From Thermoanaerobaculia bacterium (GTDB lineage: Bacteria; Acidobacteriota; Thermoanaerobaculia; Multivoradales; UBA5704): 7,765 nucleotides of DNA. The stretch covers positions 1 through 7,765 of the forward strand of contig JAICSG010000166.1 in NCBI GenBank assembly GCA_025937035.1, given 5' to 3'. Of the stretch, positions 1 to 5,803 are shown piece after piece. The position numbers and the translations under genes are program-made. The notes beneath the pieces are model-generated. The model was not told the DNA's origin. It saw only the letters and a list, made by a program, of their open reading frames with translations, and did not search any database. The stretch's first letter is position 1, and every line of letters starts with the position of its first letter.

Positions 1-520
1 AGGCCTCGTGGGGGACCCCCTCCATCATCTCGCCGTCGCTGGTGTGGACCCAGATCCGGTCGTCGAACAGGGGGAAGCCCTCGCGGTTGTAGCGGGCGGC
101 GCTCATGCGCTGGGCGATCGCCATGCCCACGGAGTTGCTGATCCCCTGGCCGAGCGGGCCGGTGGTGACCTCGACGCCGCGGGTCAGCTCGTGCTCGGGG
201 TGGCCCGGGGTCTTGGAGCCGAATTGCCGGAAGCGCTTGAGCTCCTCGATGGGCAGGCCATAGCCGGCGAGGTGGAGGAGCGAGTAGAGCAGGGCCGAGG
301 CATGGCCGCAGGAGAGGACGAAGCGGTCGCGGTTCGGCCAGTCGGGGTTGTCCGGATCGTGCCGCATGAACCGCGTCCAGATCAGGTAGGCGAGCGGCGC
401 CTGGCCCAGCGGCGCTCCGGGATGTCCCGATTGCGCGGCCTCGACCTGATCGACGGAGAGGAACCGGATGGTGTTGATGGCGAGCTGATCTACGTCCTGG
501 GCGGCGGCGGTCTCGGGCAT
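1..520 (-). CDS. tkt: Transketolase, N-terminal part (C-terminal end lies beyond the left edge)
   Basis: Transketolase moves two-carbon ketol units between sugar phosphates in the non-oxidative pentose phosphate or Calvin pathway, using thiamine diphosphate and Mg2+ in the cytoplasm. Reading the minus strand from the ATG at 520-518 gives 173 codons of the pyrophosphate-binding domain before the window ends. Visible landmarks are SGHPG with His33, CGHAS with His73, GHPEH with His107, TTGPLGQG (119-126) and SDGEMMEG, where Asp162 is the expected Mg2+ ligand and Glu167 the conserved glutamate. These sit at a constant offset of seven from E. coli TktA His26, His66, His100, Asp155 and Glu160. The usual GDG is SDG here, a variant that keeps the metal ligand. 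A GGAGG lies 8 bases upstream of the ATG. A TATAGA at about 563-568 (minus) could be a -10 box, but no good -35 accompanies it. The family is about 660 residues, so roughly a quarter is present. Confidence 0.95.
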   Translation of the reverse strand, partial: MPETAAAQDVDQLAINTIRFLSVDQVEAAQSGHPGAPLGQAPLAYLIWTRFMRHDPDNPDWPNRDRFVLSCGHASALLYSLLHLAGYGLPIEELKRFRQFGSKTPGHPEHELTRGVEVTTGPLGQGISNSVGMAIAQRMSAARYNREGFPLFDDRIWVHTSDGEMMEGVPHEA

Positions 521-603
521 GTGCGCTCCCTCCACGGTAGGGCCCTGCGGGCGAGGAGTAGTCTATATCGCGGCGGTGGGGAGAGCCGGAGCGCCCGTGG
601 CCG

Positions 604-758
604 GCCGGCCCCGCCCGGGCATGAATGCCTGGGCTACGTGGAAAACGAAAAGCCGGCTGAAGCCGGCTCCGAAGTCAGAGCCGCTCCTCCAGGAGCCGGG
701 TTTACCCGGCTTTTCGGTTGAAGCGTAGCCCGGGCATTCATGCCCGGGCGGGGCCGGC
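604..758. repeat. 155-bp nested palindromic intergenic repeat (REP/MITE-like)
   Basis: Bases 604-638 and 724-758 are inverted copies of each other over 35 bases with one mismatch (T at 630). The symmetry continues inward, less perfectly, through 639-671 and 691-723, around a 19-base centre (672-690). Each half holds two smaller hairpins of its own: GCCCGGGCAT/ATGCCTGGGC in the outer left arm, its partner in the outer right arm, AGCCGGCT-GA-AGCCGGCT in the inner left part and AGCCGGGT-TT-ACCCGGCT in the inner right part. The element is thus four hairpins nested in one large palindrome, as in REP doublets or a small non-autonomous element. It contains no plausible gene and no transposase is nearby. 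It ends 12 bases before the -35 box of the tRNA gene. The structure is seen directly; that it is a dispersed family is inference. Confidence 0.85.
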
Positions 759-770
759 GCGAAGAATCTT

Positions 771-799
771 TTGACTCCCGGCCCCCATGCCCCTACAAT
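771..799 (+). promoter_or_regulatory. Sigma70-type promoter of tRNA-Ser
   Basis: TTGACT (771-776, five of six consensus bases) and TACAAT (794-799, five of six) are separated by exactly 17 bases. Transcription would start near 806, about 17 bases before the mature tRNA 5' end at 823. This is the best promoter in the window and suits a stable RNA gene. Confidence 0.85.
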
Positions 800-822
800 A
801 CCGTCTCCCTGCCGGGCCTTTC

Positions 823-916
<94 letters not shown>

Positions 917-940
917 CGTTTTCCCCCTTGCCCCAGCTTT

Positions 941-970
941 CGGCCCGGAGCTTGCAGCGCTCCGAGGCCG
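941..970 (+). terminator. Hairpin after tRNA-Ser, possible terminator
   Basis: CGGCC and GGAGC (941-945, 947-951) pair with GCTCC and GGCCG (959-963, 966-970) around a 7-base loop, with one and two unpaired bases in the interior bulge. It starts 25 bases after the tRNA CCA. The downstream sequence is pyrimidine-rich but lacks a clean T-run, so this may be a weak intrinsic terminator or simply a stable RNA structure. Confidence 0.45.
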
Positions 971-1020
971 CTGTTGCCTTTCCTCGGAAGGACCTCCGGG
1001 GGTGAGCATGGGCAGACGGG

Positions 1021-1025
1021 GAGGG
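1021..1025 (+). promoter_or_regulatory. Ribosome binding site that fixes the dehydrogenase start
   Basis: GAGGG preceded by GGG lies 6 bases before the ATG at 1032. The alternative in-frame GTG at 1002 would add ten residues (GRRGGIP-type) unlike the family N-terminus, so the ATG at 1032 is preferred. Confidence 0.65.
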
Positions 1026-1031
1026 ATTCCG

Positions 1032-2393
1032 ATGTTTCAAGCCATCAACCCGGCCACCGAAGAGCTGATCCACGAGTATCCCGAGCACGACGAGCAGGAG
1101 GTCGAGCAGCGGCTGAAGGCGGCCGAGGAGGCCTTCAAGTCGTGGCGCCGCTTCGACTTCGCGGAGCGGGCGGCCCACCTGTCGAGCGTCGCCGACCGGC
1201 TGCGCGAGAATACCGACCGCCTGGCCCGGCTGATCACGGACGAGATGGGCAAGCCCCTCGCCGCTTCCGAGTCCGAGGTCGACAAGTGCGCCTGGGTGTG
1301 TGATTTCTACGCGGAGAACGCCGAGCGCTTCCTCGCCACCGAGACGGTGGGGACCGATGCCTCGAAGAGCTTCATCCGCTACGAGCCGCTGGGGCCGGTG
1401 CTGGCCATCATGCCGTGGAACTTTCCCTACTGGCAGCTCTTCCGCTTCGCCGCCCCCGCCCTGATGGCGGGCAACGTGGCGGTGCTCAAGCACGCGGCGA
1501 ACGTCCCCGGCTCGGCGCTCGCCATCGAGGCAGTGTTCCGCGAGGCGGGGGTGCCGGAGGGCGTGGTGACCACGCTCCTGGTCTCCTCGGCGCGGACGAA
1601 GTATCTGATCAGCGATCCCGCCATCCGCGCCGTGACCCTCACCGGCAGCGACCGCGCCGGCATGGAGGTGGCCTCGGAGGCCGGGCGGTGCCTGAAGAAG
1701 GCGGTGCTGGAGCTGGGGGGATCGGACCCGTTCATCATCCTGGAGGACGTCGATCCCGCCGAGGCGGGCCGGCAGGCGGCGAAGGCGCGGACGATCAACT
1801 CCGGCCAGAGCTGCATCGCGGCCAAGCGCTTCATCGTGATCGACGACATCGCCGACCGTTTCGAGGAGGAATTCACCCGCGCGATGGAGGGGCTGAAGGT
1901 GGGCGATCCTCTGGAGCAGGGCACGGACGTGGGCCCGATGGCGCGGGAGGATCTACTCGACTCGCTCGACGATCAGGTGCGGCGCACGGTCGATGCCGGG
2001 GCCCAGCTCCGGACCGGCGGCAAGCGCCTGGAGGGGAAGGGTTGGTTCTACGCGCCGACCGTCCTCACCGGGGTCCAGCCCGGCATGGCCGCCTTCGACG
2101 AGGAGACCTTCGGACCGGTGGCGGCGGTGATCCGGGCCCGCGACGCGGCCGAGGCGATCGAGCTGGCCAACCGCTCCAAGTTCGGCCTGGGGGCCAGCAT
2201 CTGGACGTCCGACCCCGCGCGGGGCGAGGACCTGGCGGCGGAGATCGAGTCCGGGAACGTCTTCGTGAACGGGATCGTGAAGTCCGACCCCCGCCTCCCC
2301 TTCGGCGGGGTGAAGAATTCCGGCTACGGCCGCGAGCTCTCCGAGGTCGGCATCCGCGAGTTCGTGAACATCAAGACGGTGTGGATCAAGTAA
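1032..2393 (+). CDS. NAD(P)-dependent succinate-semialdehyde dehydrogenase, Sad/YneI-like (aldehyde dehydrogenase superfamily)
   Basis: This 453-residue cytoplasmic enzyme should oxidise an aldehyde, most likely succinate semialdehyde, to the acid with NAD+ or NADP+. The superfamily landmarks are all present: PWNFPYW with the oxyanion Asn130, the cofactor-region Lys153 in LKHAANV, a TGSDRAG loop at the Rossmann fold, ELGGSDPF with general base Glu227, and NSGQSC with catalytic Cys261. The 34-residue Glu-to-Cys spacing is the standard one. The KHA-N-V, ELGGSDPF and AAKRF segments resemble E. coli Sad (YneI) and the short cyanobacterial and mycobacterial succinate-semialdehyde dehydrogenases more than GabD; the length of about 455 also fits that branch. 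No GABA transaminase gene adjoins it, so the substrate is inferred from family resemblance. It has its own ribosome binding site and ends 4 bases from the stop of the converging Usp gene. Confidence 0.9.
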   Translation: MFQAINPATEELIHEYPEHDEQEVEQRLKAAEEAFKSWRRFDFAERAAHLSSVADRLRENTDRLARLITDEMGKPLAASESEVDKCAWVCDFYAENAERFLATETVGTDASKSFIRYEPLGPVLAIMPWNFPYWQLFRFAAPALMAGNVAVLKHAANVPGSALAIEAVFREAGVPEGVVTTLLVSSARTKYLISDPAIRAVTLTGSDRAGMEVASEAGRCLKKAVLELGGSDPFIILEDVDPAEAGRQAAKARTINSGQSCIAAKRFIVIDDIADRFEEEFTRAMEGLKVGDPLEQGTDVGPMAREDLLDSLDDQVRRTVDAGAQLRTGGKRLEGKGWFYAPTVLTGVQPGMAAFDEETFGPVAAVIRARDAAEAIELANRSKFGLGASIWTSDPARGEDLAAEIESGNVFVNGIVKSDPRLPFGGVKNSGYGRELSEVGIREFVNIKTVWIK

Positions 2394-2397
2394 ACCC

Positions 2398-3300
2398 TCA
2401 CCCCTGGCGGATCGTCATCACCGGGCAGGGCGCGTACTCCACCACCCGCTCGGCGGTGCTCCCCAGCAACAGGTGCCGCAGGCCGGTGAGACCGCGAGTG
2501 CCCATGGCGATCAGGTCGGCCCCGCGCTTCTCCGCCTCCTCGGCGATGACGTGGCCGGGGTCCCCCTCGCGGGCGACCGTCTCCACGGTCAGCCCCTCCC
2601 GCTGCAAAGCCTGCGCGGCTTCGTAGAGCCGGCGCTCGGCCTCCAGGCCGGTGTCCTGGAGGTAGCGGATCGAGGTCGGGATCGGTCCATAGGCGGTGTA
2701 TTCGATCGGCAGGTTGAAGACGTTGAGGAGGATCAGCCTGGCATCCTGCTCCAGCGGCGCCAGCAGCCGGTGGGCGGTGGTGATGGCCAGCCCGGCGGCG
2801 GGCGAGAAGTCGGTAGGGACCAGGATGGTGCGGATGGTCCGGTGCTTGCCGAGGTCGCCGGGGTGGACTGCCAGCACCGGGCAGCGCGCCCCGTGGACCA
2901 CCCGCTGGGCGGTGCTCCCCAGGAGCAGGTGCCGGAGCCCGGTGAGACCGCGGGTGCCGAGGACGATCGCCAGGGGAGAGCACGCGTCGGCCCGGTCGAG
3001 GATCACCTGCGACGGCGTGCCGGGGAGGAGGAAGGTGGTGATCGAGATTCCCTTACCGGACAGCCCCGCGGCGGCCTCGGCCAGCCGGGTCTCGGCGGCG
3101 CGGATCACCTCTTCCTGGAAGTCGGTGTCGGCGGAGGGGATGTAGCCGGGGATCGACGGCGGGACGGTGACGGCGTGGATCAGCTCGACGCGCGCCCCCT
3201 GCTGGCGGGCGAGCTCGACGGCCCAGTCGAGCGCCGCGGCGGCGGTCTCGGAGAAGTCGGTCGCGGCCAGGATGATCGGGGTTGAGGTCTGCGGTTCCAT
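2398..3300 (-). CDS. Universal stress protein with two tandem Usp domains
   Basis: This 300-residue cytoplasmic protein is a head-to-tail duplication of the Usp fold, domain 1 at about residues 8-146 and domain 2 at about 156-298. Both begin with the typical strand-then-(A/P)TDFS start (LAATDFS, LVPTDFS). Both carry the ATP-binding signature G-x2-G-x9-G-(S/T) intact: Gly115, Gly118, Gly128 and Ser129 in domain 1, and Gly267, Gly270, Gly280 and Ser281 in domain 2. An ATP-binding tandem Usp is therefore expected, working as an internal pseudo-dimer. Usp proteins help cells survive starvation, oxidative or energy stress by mechanisms that remain poorly defined. The ATG at 3300-3298 has GGGAGGG about 6 bases upstream, and a TAGAAT -10 candidate lies at 3328-3333. 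The signature segments of the two domains are unusually alike. It lies 78 bases downstream of the methyltransferase gene on the same strand. Confidence 0.95.
   Translation of the reverse strand: MEPQTSTPIILAATDFSETAAAALDWAVELARQQGARVELIHAVTVPPSIPGYIPSADTDFQEEVIRAAETRLAEAAAGLSGKGISITTFLLPGTPSQVILDRADACSPLAIVLGTRGLTGLRHLLLGSTAQRVVHGARCPVLAVHPGDLGKHRTIRTILVPTDFSPAAGLAITTAHRLLAPLEQDARLILLNVFNLPIEYTAYGPIPTSIRYLQDTGLEAERRLYEAAQALQREGLTVETVAREGDPGHVIAEEAEKRGADLIAMGTRGLTGLRHLLLGSTAERVVEYAPCPVMTIRQG
2441..2959 (-). repeat. Pair of near-identical 63-base segments inside the Usp gene (2441-2503 and 2897-2959)
   Basis: The two segments match at 56 of 63 bases without gaps, exactly 456 bases (152 codons) apart. 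They encode the ATP-binding signatures of the two Usp domains, with 17 identical consecutive residues starting GTRGLTGLRH. The rest of the two domains is much more diverged. Confidence 0.85.
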
Positions 3301-3327
3301 GTCGTCCCTCCCTTCGGTCTCGACAGC

Positions 3328-3333
3328 ATTCTA
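3328..3333 (-). promoter_or_regulatory. Candidate -10 box for the Usp gene
   Basis: Read on the minus strand this is TAGAAT, five of six consensus bases, in an otherwise very GC-rich gap of 78 bases. It would start transcription about 20 bases before the Usp ATG. No recognisable -35 box sits 16-18 bases upstream (GGCGGT at 3351-3356), so it may need an activator or an alternative sigma factor, or may be chance. Confidence 0.35.
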
Positions 3334-3378
3334 GACGGCCCGCCCCGGGGACCGCCCCGCGCCGAAGGGTGGGAGGCT

Positions 3379-4131
3379 CTACGCGGGCGGCCTGGCGCCG
3401 CGGCGAGCCGAGAAGATAAAGACGTGCTGGGAGGGGAGATCCTCGGTCCGGCGGACCAGCGTGAAGCCGGCGGCGGTCCACTCGGAGAGCACCTGCTCGA
3501 CCGACATCCGGTGCTTGATGTTGATGTGGGAGGCGGTGTCCCCTTCGAGGCGGTACTCGACCAGGATCACGGTCCCCCCCGGCGCCAGGCAATTCCGGAT
3601 GGCGGCGAGCATGGGCTCCGGCTTCTGAAACTCGTGGTAGACGTCCACCAGCAGGACGCGGTCGACGCCGTGCGCGGGGAGCTTGGGATCGGTCTCGGTG
3701 CCGAGCACAGGGATGACGTTCCGGACCCCTTCCTTCGCCGTGTGCTGCTTGAGGAGGTCGAGCATCTGGGGCTGGATGTCCTCGGCGTAGACCTTGCCGG
3801 TGGGCCCCACCACCTTGGCGATCCGACGGCTGAAGAAGCCGGTGCCGGCGCCGATCTCGGCCACGGTCATCCCCGGCTTGAGGTCCATGGCCCGGATCAC
3901 CAGCTCGGGTTTCTCGGTCTCGGCCCGCCCCTCGCGCTCCAGCCAGTCCGCCTTCTCCCACGGCATCACGTTGGCCGGCTCGCGCCTGCTGGGAGCCTCG
4001 ACGCCCGGGCTGCTCGCGCTGGCCGCGGGGTGCTCCGCGGGAGCCTGGGCGCAGGCGGTGCCGATCGCCACGAGGAGGGCTAGGAGCCAGGGGGCCCAGC
4101 GGAACGGTGAGAGGGGGCGGGGGTGGCTCAT
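3379..4131 (-). CDS. Class I SAM-dependent methyltransferase with a Sec-type signal sequence (predicted exported)
   Basis: The 250-residue product has a basic start, a hydrophobic core (about residues 14-25) and an ACA-QA site near residue 29 that suits signal peptidase I. An Ala/Pro-rich linker to about residue 55 leads into a Rossmann-fold methyltransferase. Motif I is VAEIGAGTGFF (90-100), acidic residues follow strand 2 (YAEDIQ, Glu117/Asp118), VDRVLLVDVYHEF (156-168) is the motif II region and LAPGGTVILVEYR (182-194) motif III. These cover the SAM-binding site, but the acceptor substrate cannot be read. CAGGAG lies 6 bases before the ATG at 4131, so the exported form is the one with a ribosome binding site; the internal Met56 (MPWEKADW) has none. 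From memory, related proteins with signal sequences occur in other environmental bacteria. It is divergent from the sulfatase and upstream of the Usp gene. Confidence 0.85.
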   Translation of the reverse strand: MSHPRPLSPFRWAPWLLALLVAIGTACAQAPAEHPAASASSPGVEAPSRREPANVMPWEKADWLEREGRAETEKPELVIRAMDLKPGMTVAEIGAGTGFFSRRIAKVVGPTGKVYAEDIQPQMLDLLKQHTAKEGVRNVIPVLGTETDPKLPAHGVDRVLLVDVYHEFQKPEPMLAAIRNCLAPGGTVILVEYRLEGDTASHINIKHRMSVEQVLSEWTAAGFTLVRRTEDLPSQHVFIFSARRGARPPA

Positions 4132-4137
4132 GCAGGT

Positions 4138-4143
4138 CTCCTG
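4138..4143 (-). promoter_or_regulatory. Ribosome binding site supporting the signal-peptide start of the methyltransferase
   Basis: The minus strand reads CAGGAG, 6 bases before the ATG at 4131-4129. No comparable site precedes the internal Met56 codon (3966-3964), where the upstream bases are GGCCAACGTG, so the long form with the signal sequence is favoured. Confidence 0.65.
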
Positions 4144-4188
4144 AGGCGAACGGTCTTCCTTTCGAGAACGGACCGGAGGGCTCGCCTC

Positions 4189-4217
4189 ATTCCATTTCCA
4201 AAAGCGATCCTTACAAT
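4189..4217 (+). promoter_or_regulatory. Candidate promoter of the sulfatase giving a leaderless mRNA
   Basis: TACAAT at 4212-4217 is the same -10 hexamer as in the tRNA-Ser promoter. Its last base is 7 bases before the A of the sulfatase ATG (4224), so transcription would begin at or next to the start codon. The -35 position at 17 bases (ATTCCA, 4189-4194) matches only three of six consensus bases. Confidence 0.45.
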
Positions 4218-4223
4218 CGTGTC

Positions 4224-5636
4224 ATGAGATCCCTACGCTGGATGGTCCTGCTTTGTTTTTTCATCGCTCTGGGAGGGCTGCCCCCCGCCGGGAGGTCCGC
4301 CAAGCTGGAGGGCCGCCCGAGCATCCTGGTCATCATGACGGACGACCAGCGGCTCGATCAGATGCGGGTGCTGTCCAAGACCCTGGCCCTGCTCGGCGCG
4401 AAGGGGACCACCTTCGACAACAGCTTCGTCGACGTCTCGCTCTGCTGCCCCTCGCGCTCGACCTTCCTCACCGGACAGTACGCCCACAATCACGGCGTGC
4501 TGGCCAACGGCGGACCGCACGGCGGGTACATCCATCTGGACAATTCGAACACCCTGGCCGTCTGGCTCCAGGAGGCGGGCTACTACACGGCCCACGTGGG
4601 CAAATACCTCAACAACTACGGGGCGGATTCCCCGGCGGTGCCACCGGGGTGGTCGCGCTGGTTCGGGCTGATCGATCCCTCGACCTACCGGATGTACGGC
4701 TATACGGTGAGCGACGGCGGCCGGCCGGTCGGCTACCTGGACTCGCCGAGGGACTACCAGACGGACGTGCTGGCGGCGAAGGCCGAGGAGATCCTCCGCT
4801 CGCGGGCGGGATCGGACCAGCCGTTCTTCCTCACCGTGGCGCCGACCGTGCCCCACCTGGAGCGGCTCGGCCATCGCCAGACGCCCCCGCGTCCGGCCCC
4901 CCGCCACCGCGGCCGGTTCGCCCGCGAGATGCTGCCGGTCGCGGCCTCTTTTAACGAGGGGGACGTGTCGGACAAGCCCGCCCATGTTCGCCGCCTGCCG
5001 CCGTTCACCCCGGAGCGGCGGGCGCTGACCACGGAGATCTACCGGGCGGAGCTCGCCTCGCTGCTGGCCGTGGACGACCTCGTCGAGCGCCTGGTGAAGA
5101 CCCTGGAGGCGACCGGGCAGCTCGATCGCACGGTGATCCTCTTCACCTCGGACAACGGCTTTTTCCTGGGCGAGCACCGGATCCCCGAGGGGAAGTACCT
5201 GCCTTACGAGGAGTCGATCCGCGTGCCTCTGATCATCCGCGGCGGCGGCTTCCCGTCCGGAGCCCACGCGGCGCAGATGGTCTCGAATGTCGATCTGGCA
5301 CCCACGATCGTGGCCCTCACCGACGTCAAGGCGCGCCGGGTGATGGACGGCCGGCCTCTGCTGCCGCTCGCCCTCGATCCCAAGCAGGGGAAGGGCCGGA
5401 CCCTGCTGATCGAGGGGTACGGCCAGGGGAAGGGCAAGCCGCCGTTCGCCGCGGTACGCGATCCGCGCTGGTTTTACGCCGAATACAAGAACGGCGACCG
5501 CGAGCTCTATGATCTCCAGCGCGATCCCGCCGAGCTGCGCAGCCTGCACGGGGACTCACGCGAAGCGGCCATCCTCCAGGACCTCGCCCGCCGGCTGGCC
5601 CGGCTGCGGACCTGCTCGGGGGCCTCCTGCCTCTGA
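4224..5636 (+). CDS. Exported type I sulfatase, N-acetylglucosamine-6-sulfatase-like
   Basis: This 470-residue hydrolase should cleave sulfate esters, probably from sulfated glycans, outside the cytoplasm. A signal peptide is evident: Arg2 and Arg5, a hydrophobic core to about residue 18, and a likely cut after RSA (residue 26). The first metal pair is MTDDQ (Asp40, Asp41). The C-x-P-S-R signature is CCPSRSTFLTG with Cys74, the residue matured to formylglycine, so a formylglycine-generating enzyme must be encoded elsewhere. Other active-site candidates are Lys127 in GKYLN, His211 in TVPH, Asp310-Asn311 in FTSDNG and Lys324 in EGKY. The LCCPSR and HNHGV pattern resembles human GNS and its bacterial relatives. 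The substrate is inferred. A Cys pair near the C-terminus (464, 469) could form a disulfide. The in-frame codons upstream of 4224 look non-coding, and no Shine-Dalgarno site precedes the ATG. Confidence 0.9.
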   Translation: MRSLRWMVLLCFFIALGGLPPAGRSAKLEGRPSILVIMTDDQRLDQMRVLSKTLALLGAKGTTFDNSFVDVSLCCPSRSTFLTGQYAHNHGVLANGGPHGGYIHLDNSNTLAVWLQEAGYYTAHVGKYLNNYGADSPAVPPGWSRWFGLIDPSTYRMYGYTVSDGGRPVGYLDSPRDYQTDVLAAKAEEILRSRAGSDQPFFLTVAPTVPHLERLGHRQTPPRPAPRHRGRFAREMLPVAASFNEGDVSDKPAHVRRLPPFTPERRALTTEIYRAELASLLAVDDLVERLVKTLEATGQLDRTVILFTSDNGFFLGEHRIPEGKYLPYEESIRVPLIIRGGGFPSGAHAAQMVSNVDLAPTIVALTDVKARRVMDGRPLLPLALDPKQGKGRTLLIEGYGQGKGKPPFAAVRDPRWFYAEYKNGDRELYDLQRDPAELRSLHGDSREAAILQDLARRLARLRTCSGASCL

Positions 5637-5671
5637 GGTCAAAGCAGGAGCGATCCCCACCACCTCCGGCT

Positions 5672-5705
5672 CTTCTGGAGCAGCCGGTGAAGATGCCTCC
5701 AGAAG
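5672..5705. terminator. Hairpin downstream of the sulfatase, weak terminator candidate
   Basis: CTTCTGGAG (5672-5680) and CTCCAGAAG (5697-5705) form a perfect 9-bp stem with a 16-base loop, 35 bases after the sulfatase stop. An alternative 6-bp stem CCGGCT/AGCCGG (5666-5671/5682-5687) overlaps it. Neither is followed by a T-run, so a Rho-independent role is doubtful. The rest of 5637-5803 shows only a weak -10-like TAAGAT (5777-5782) and three tandem ACGG units (5763-5774). Confidence 0.3.
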
Positions 5706-5791
5706 GCGGTACGGCGCCGCCGGCGCAACAGGCGTATGGATCTCATCGCGGCGCTCTGATAGACGGACGGACGGCATAAGATTCGGTGCCC

Positions 5792-5798
5792 AAGGAGG
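5792..5798 (+). promoter_or_regulatory. Ribosome binding site that fixes the adenosine deaminase start
   Basis: AAGGAGG, a strong Shine-Dalgarno sequence, sits 5 bases before the ATG at 5804. It excludes the in-frame GTG at 5786, which would place this site inside the coding region. Confidence 0.8.
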
Positions 5799-5803
5799 CC
5801 CCC

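Noticed and set aside
8..721. Plus-strand open frame of 237 codons at the left end
   Set aside because: It lies antisense to transketolase, whose catalytic motifs are clear, and then runs into the repeat.
1415..2626. Plus-strand open frame of 403 codons inside the dehydrogenase region
   Set aside because: A shadow frame of GC-rich coding DNA, low in complexity and rich in Gly/Arg/Pro. The overlapping dehydrogenase frame has all its catalytic residues.
3379..4131. Lipoprotein signal in the methyltransferase (IGTAC before Cys27)
   Set aside because: The residue three before the cysteine is Gly rather than Leu or a similar residue, so the lipobox is poor; the ACA-QA signal peptidase I site fits better.
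4233..5549. Minus-strand open frame of 438 codons opposite the sulfatase
   Set aside because: No recognisable domain; it is antisense to an intact sulfatase and reflects high GC content.
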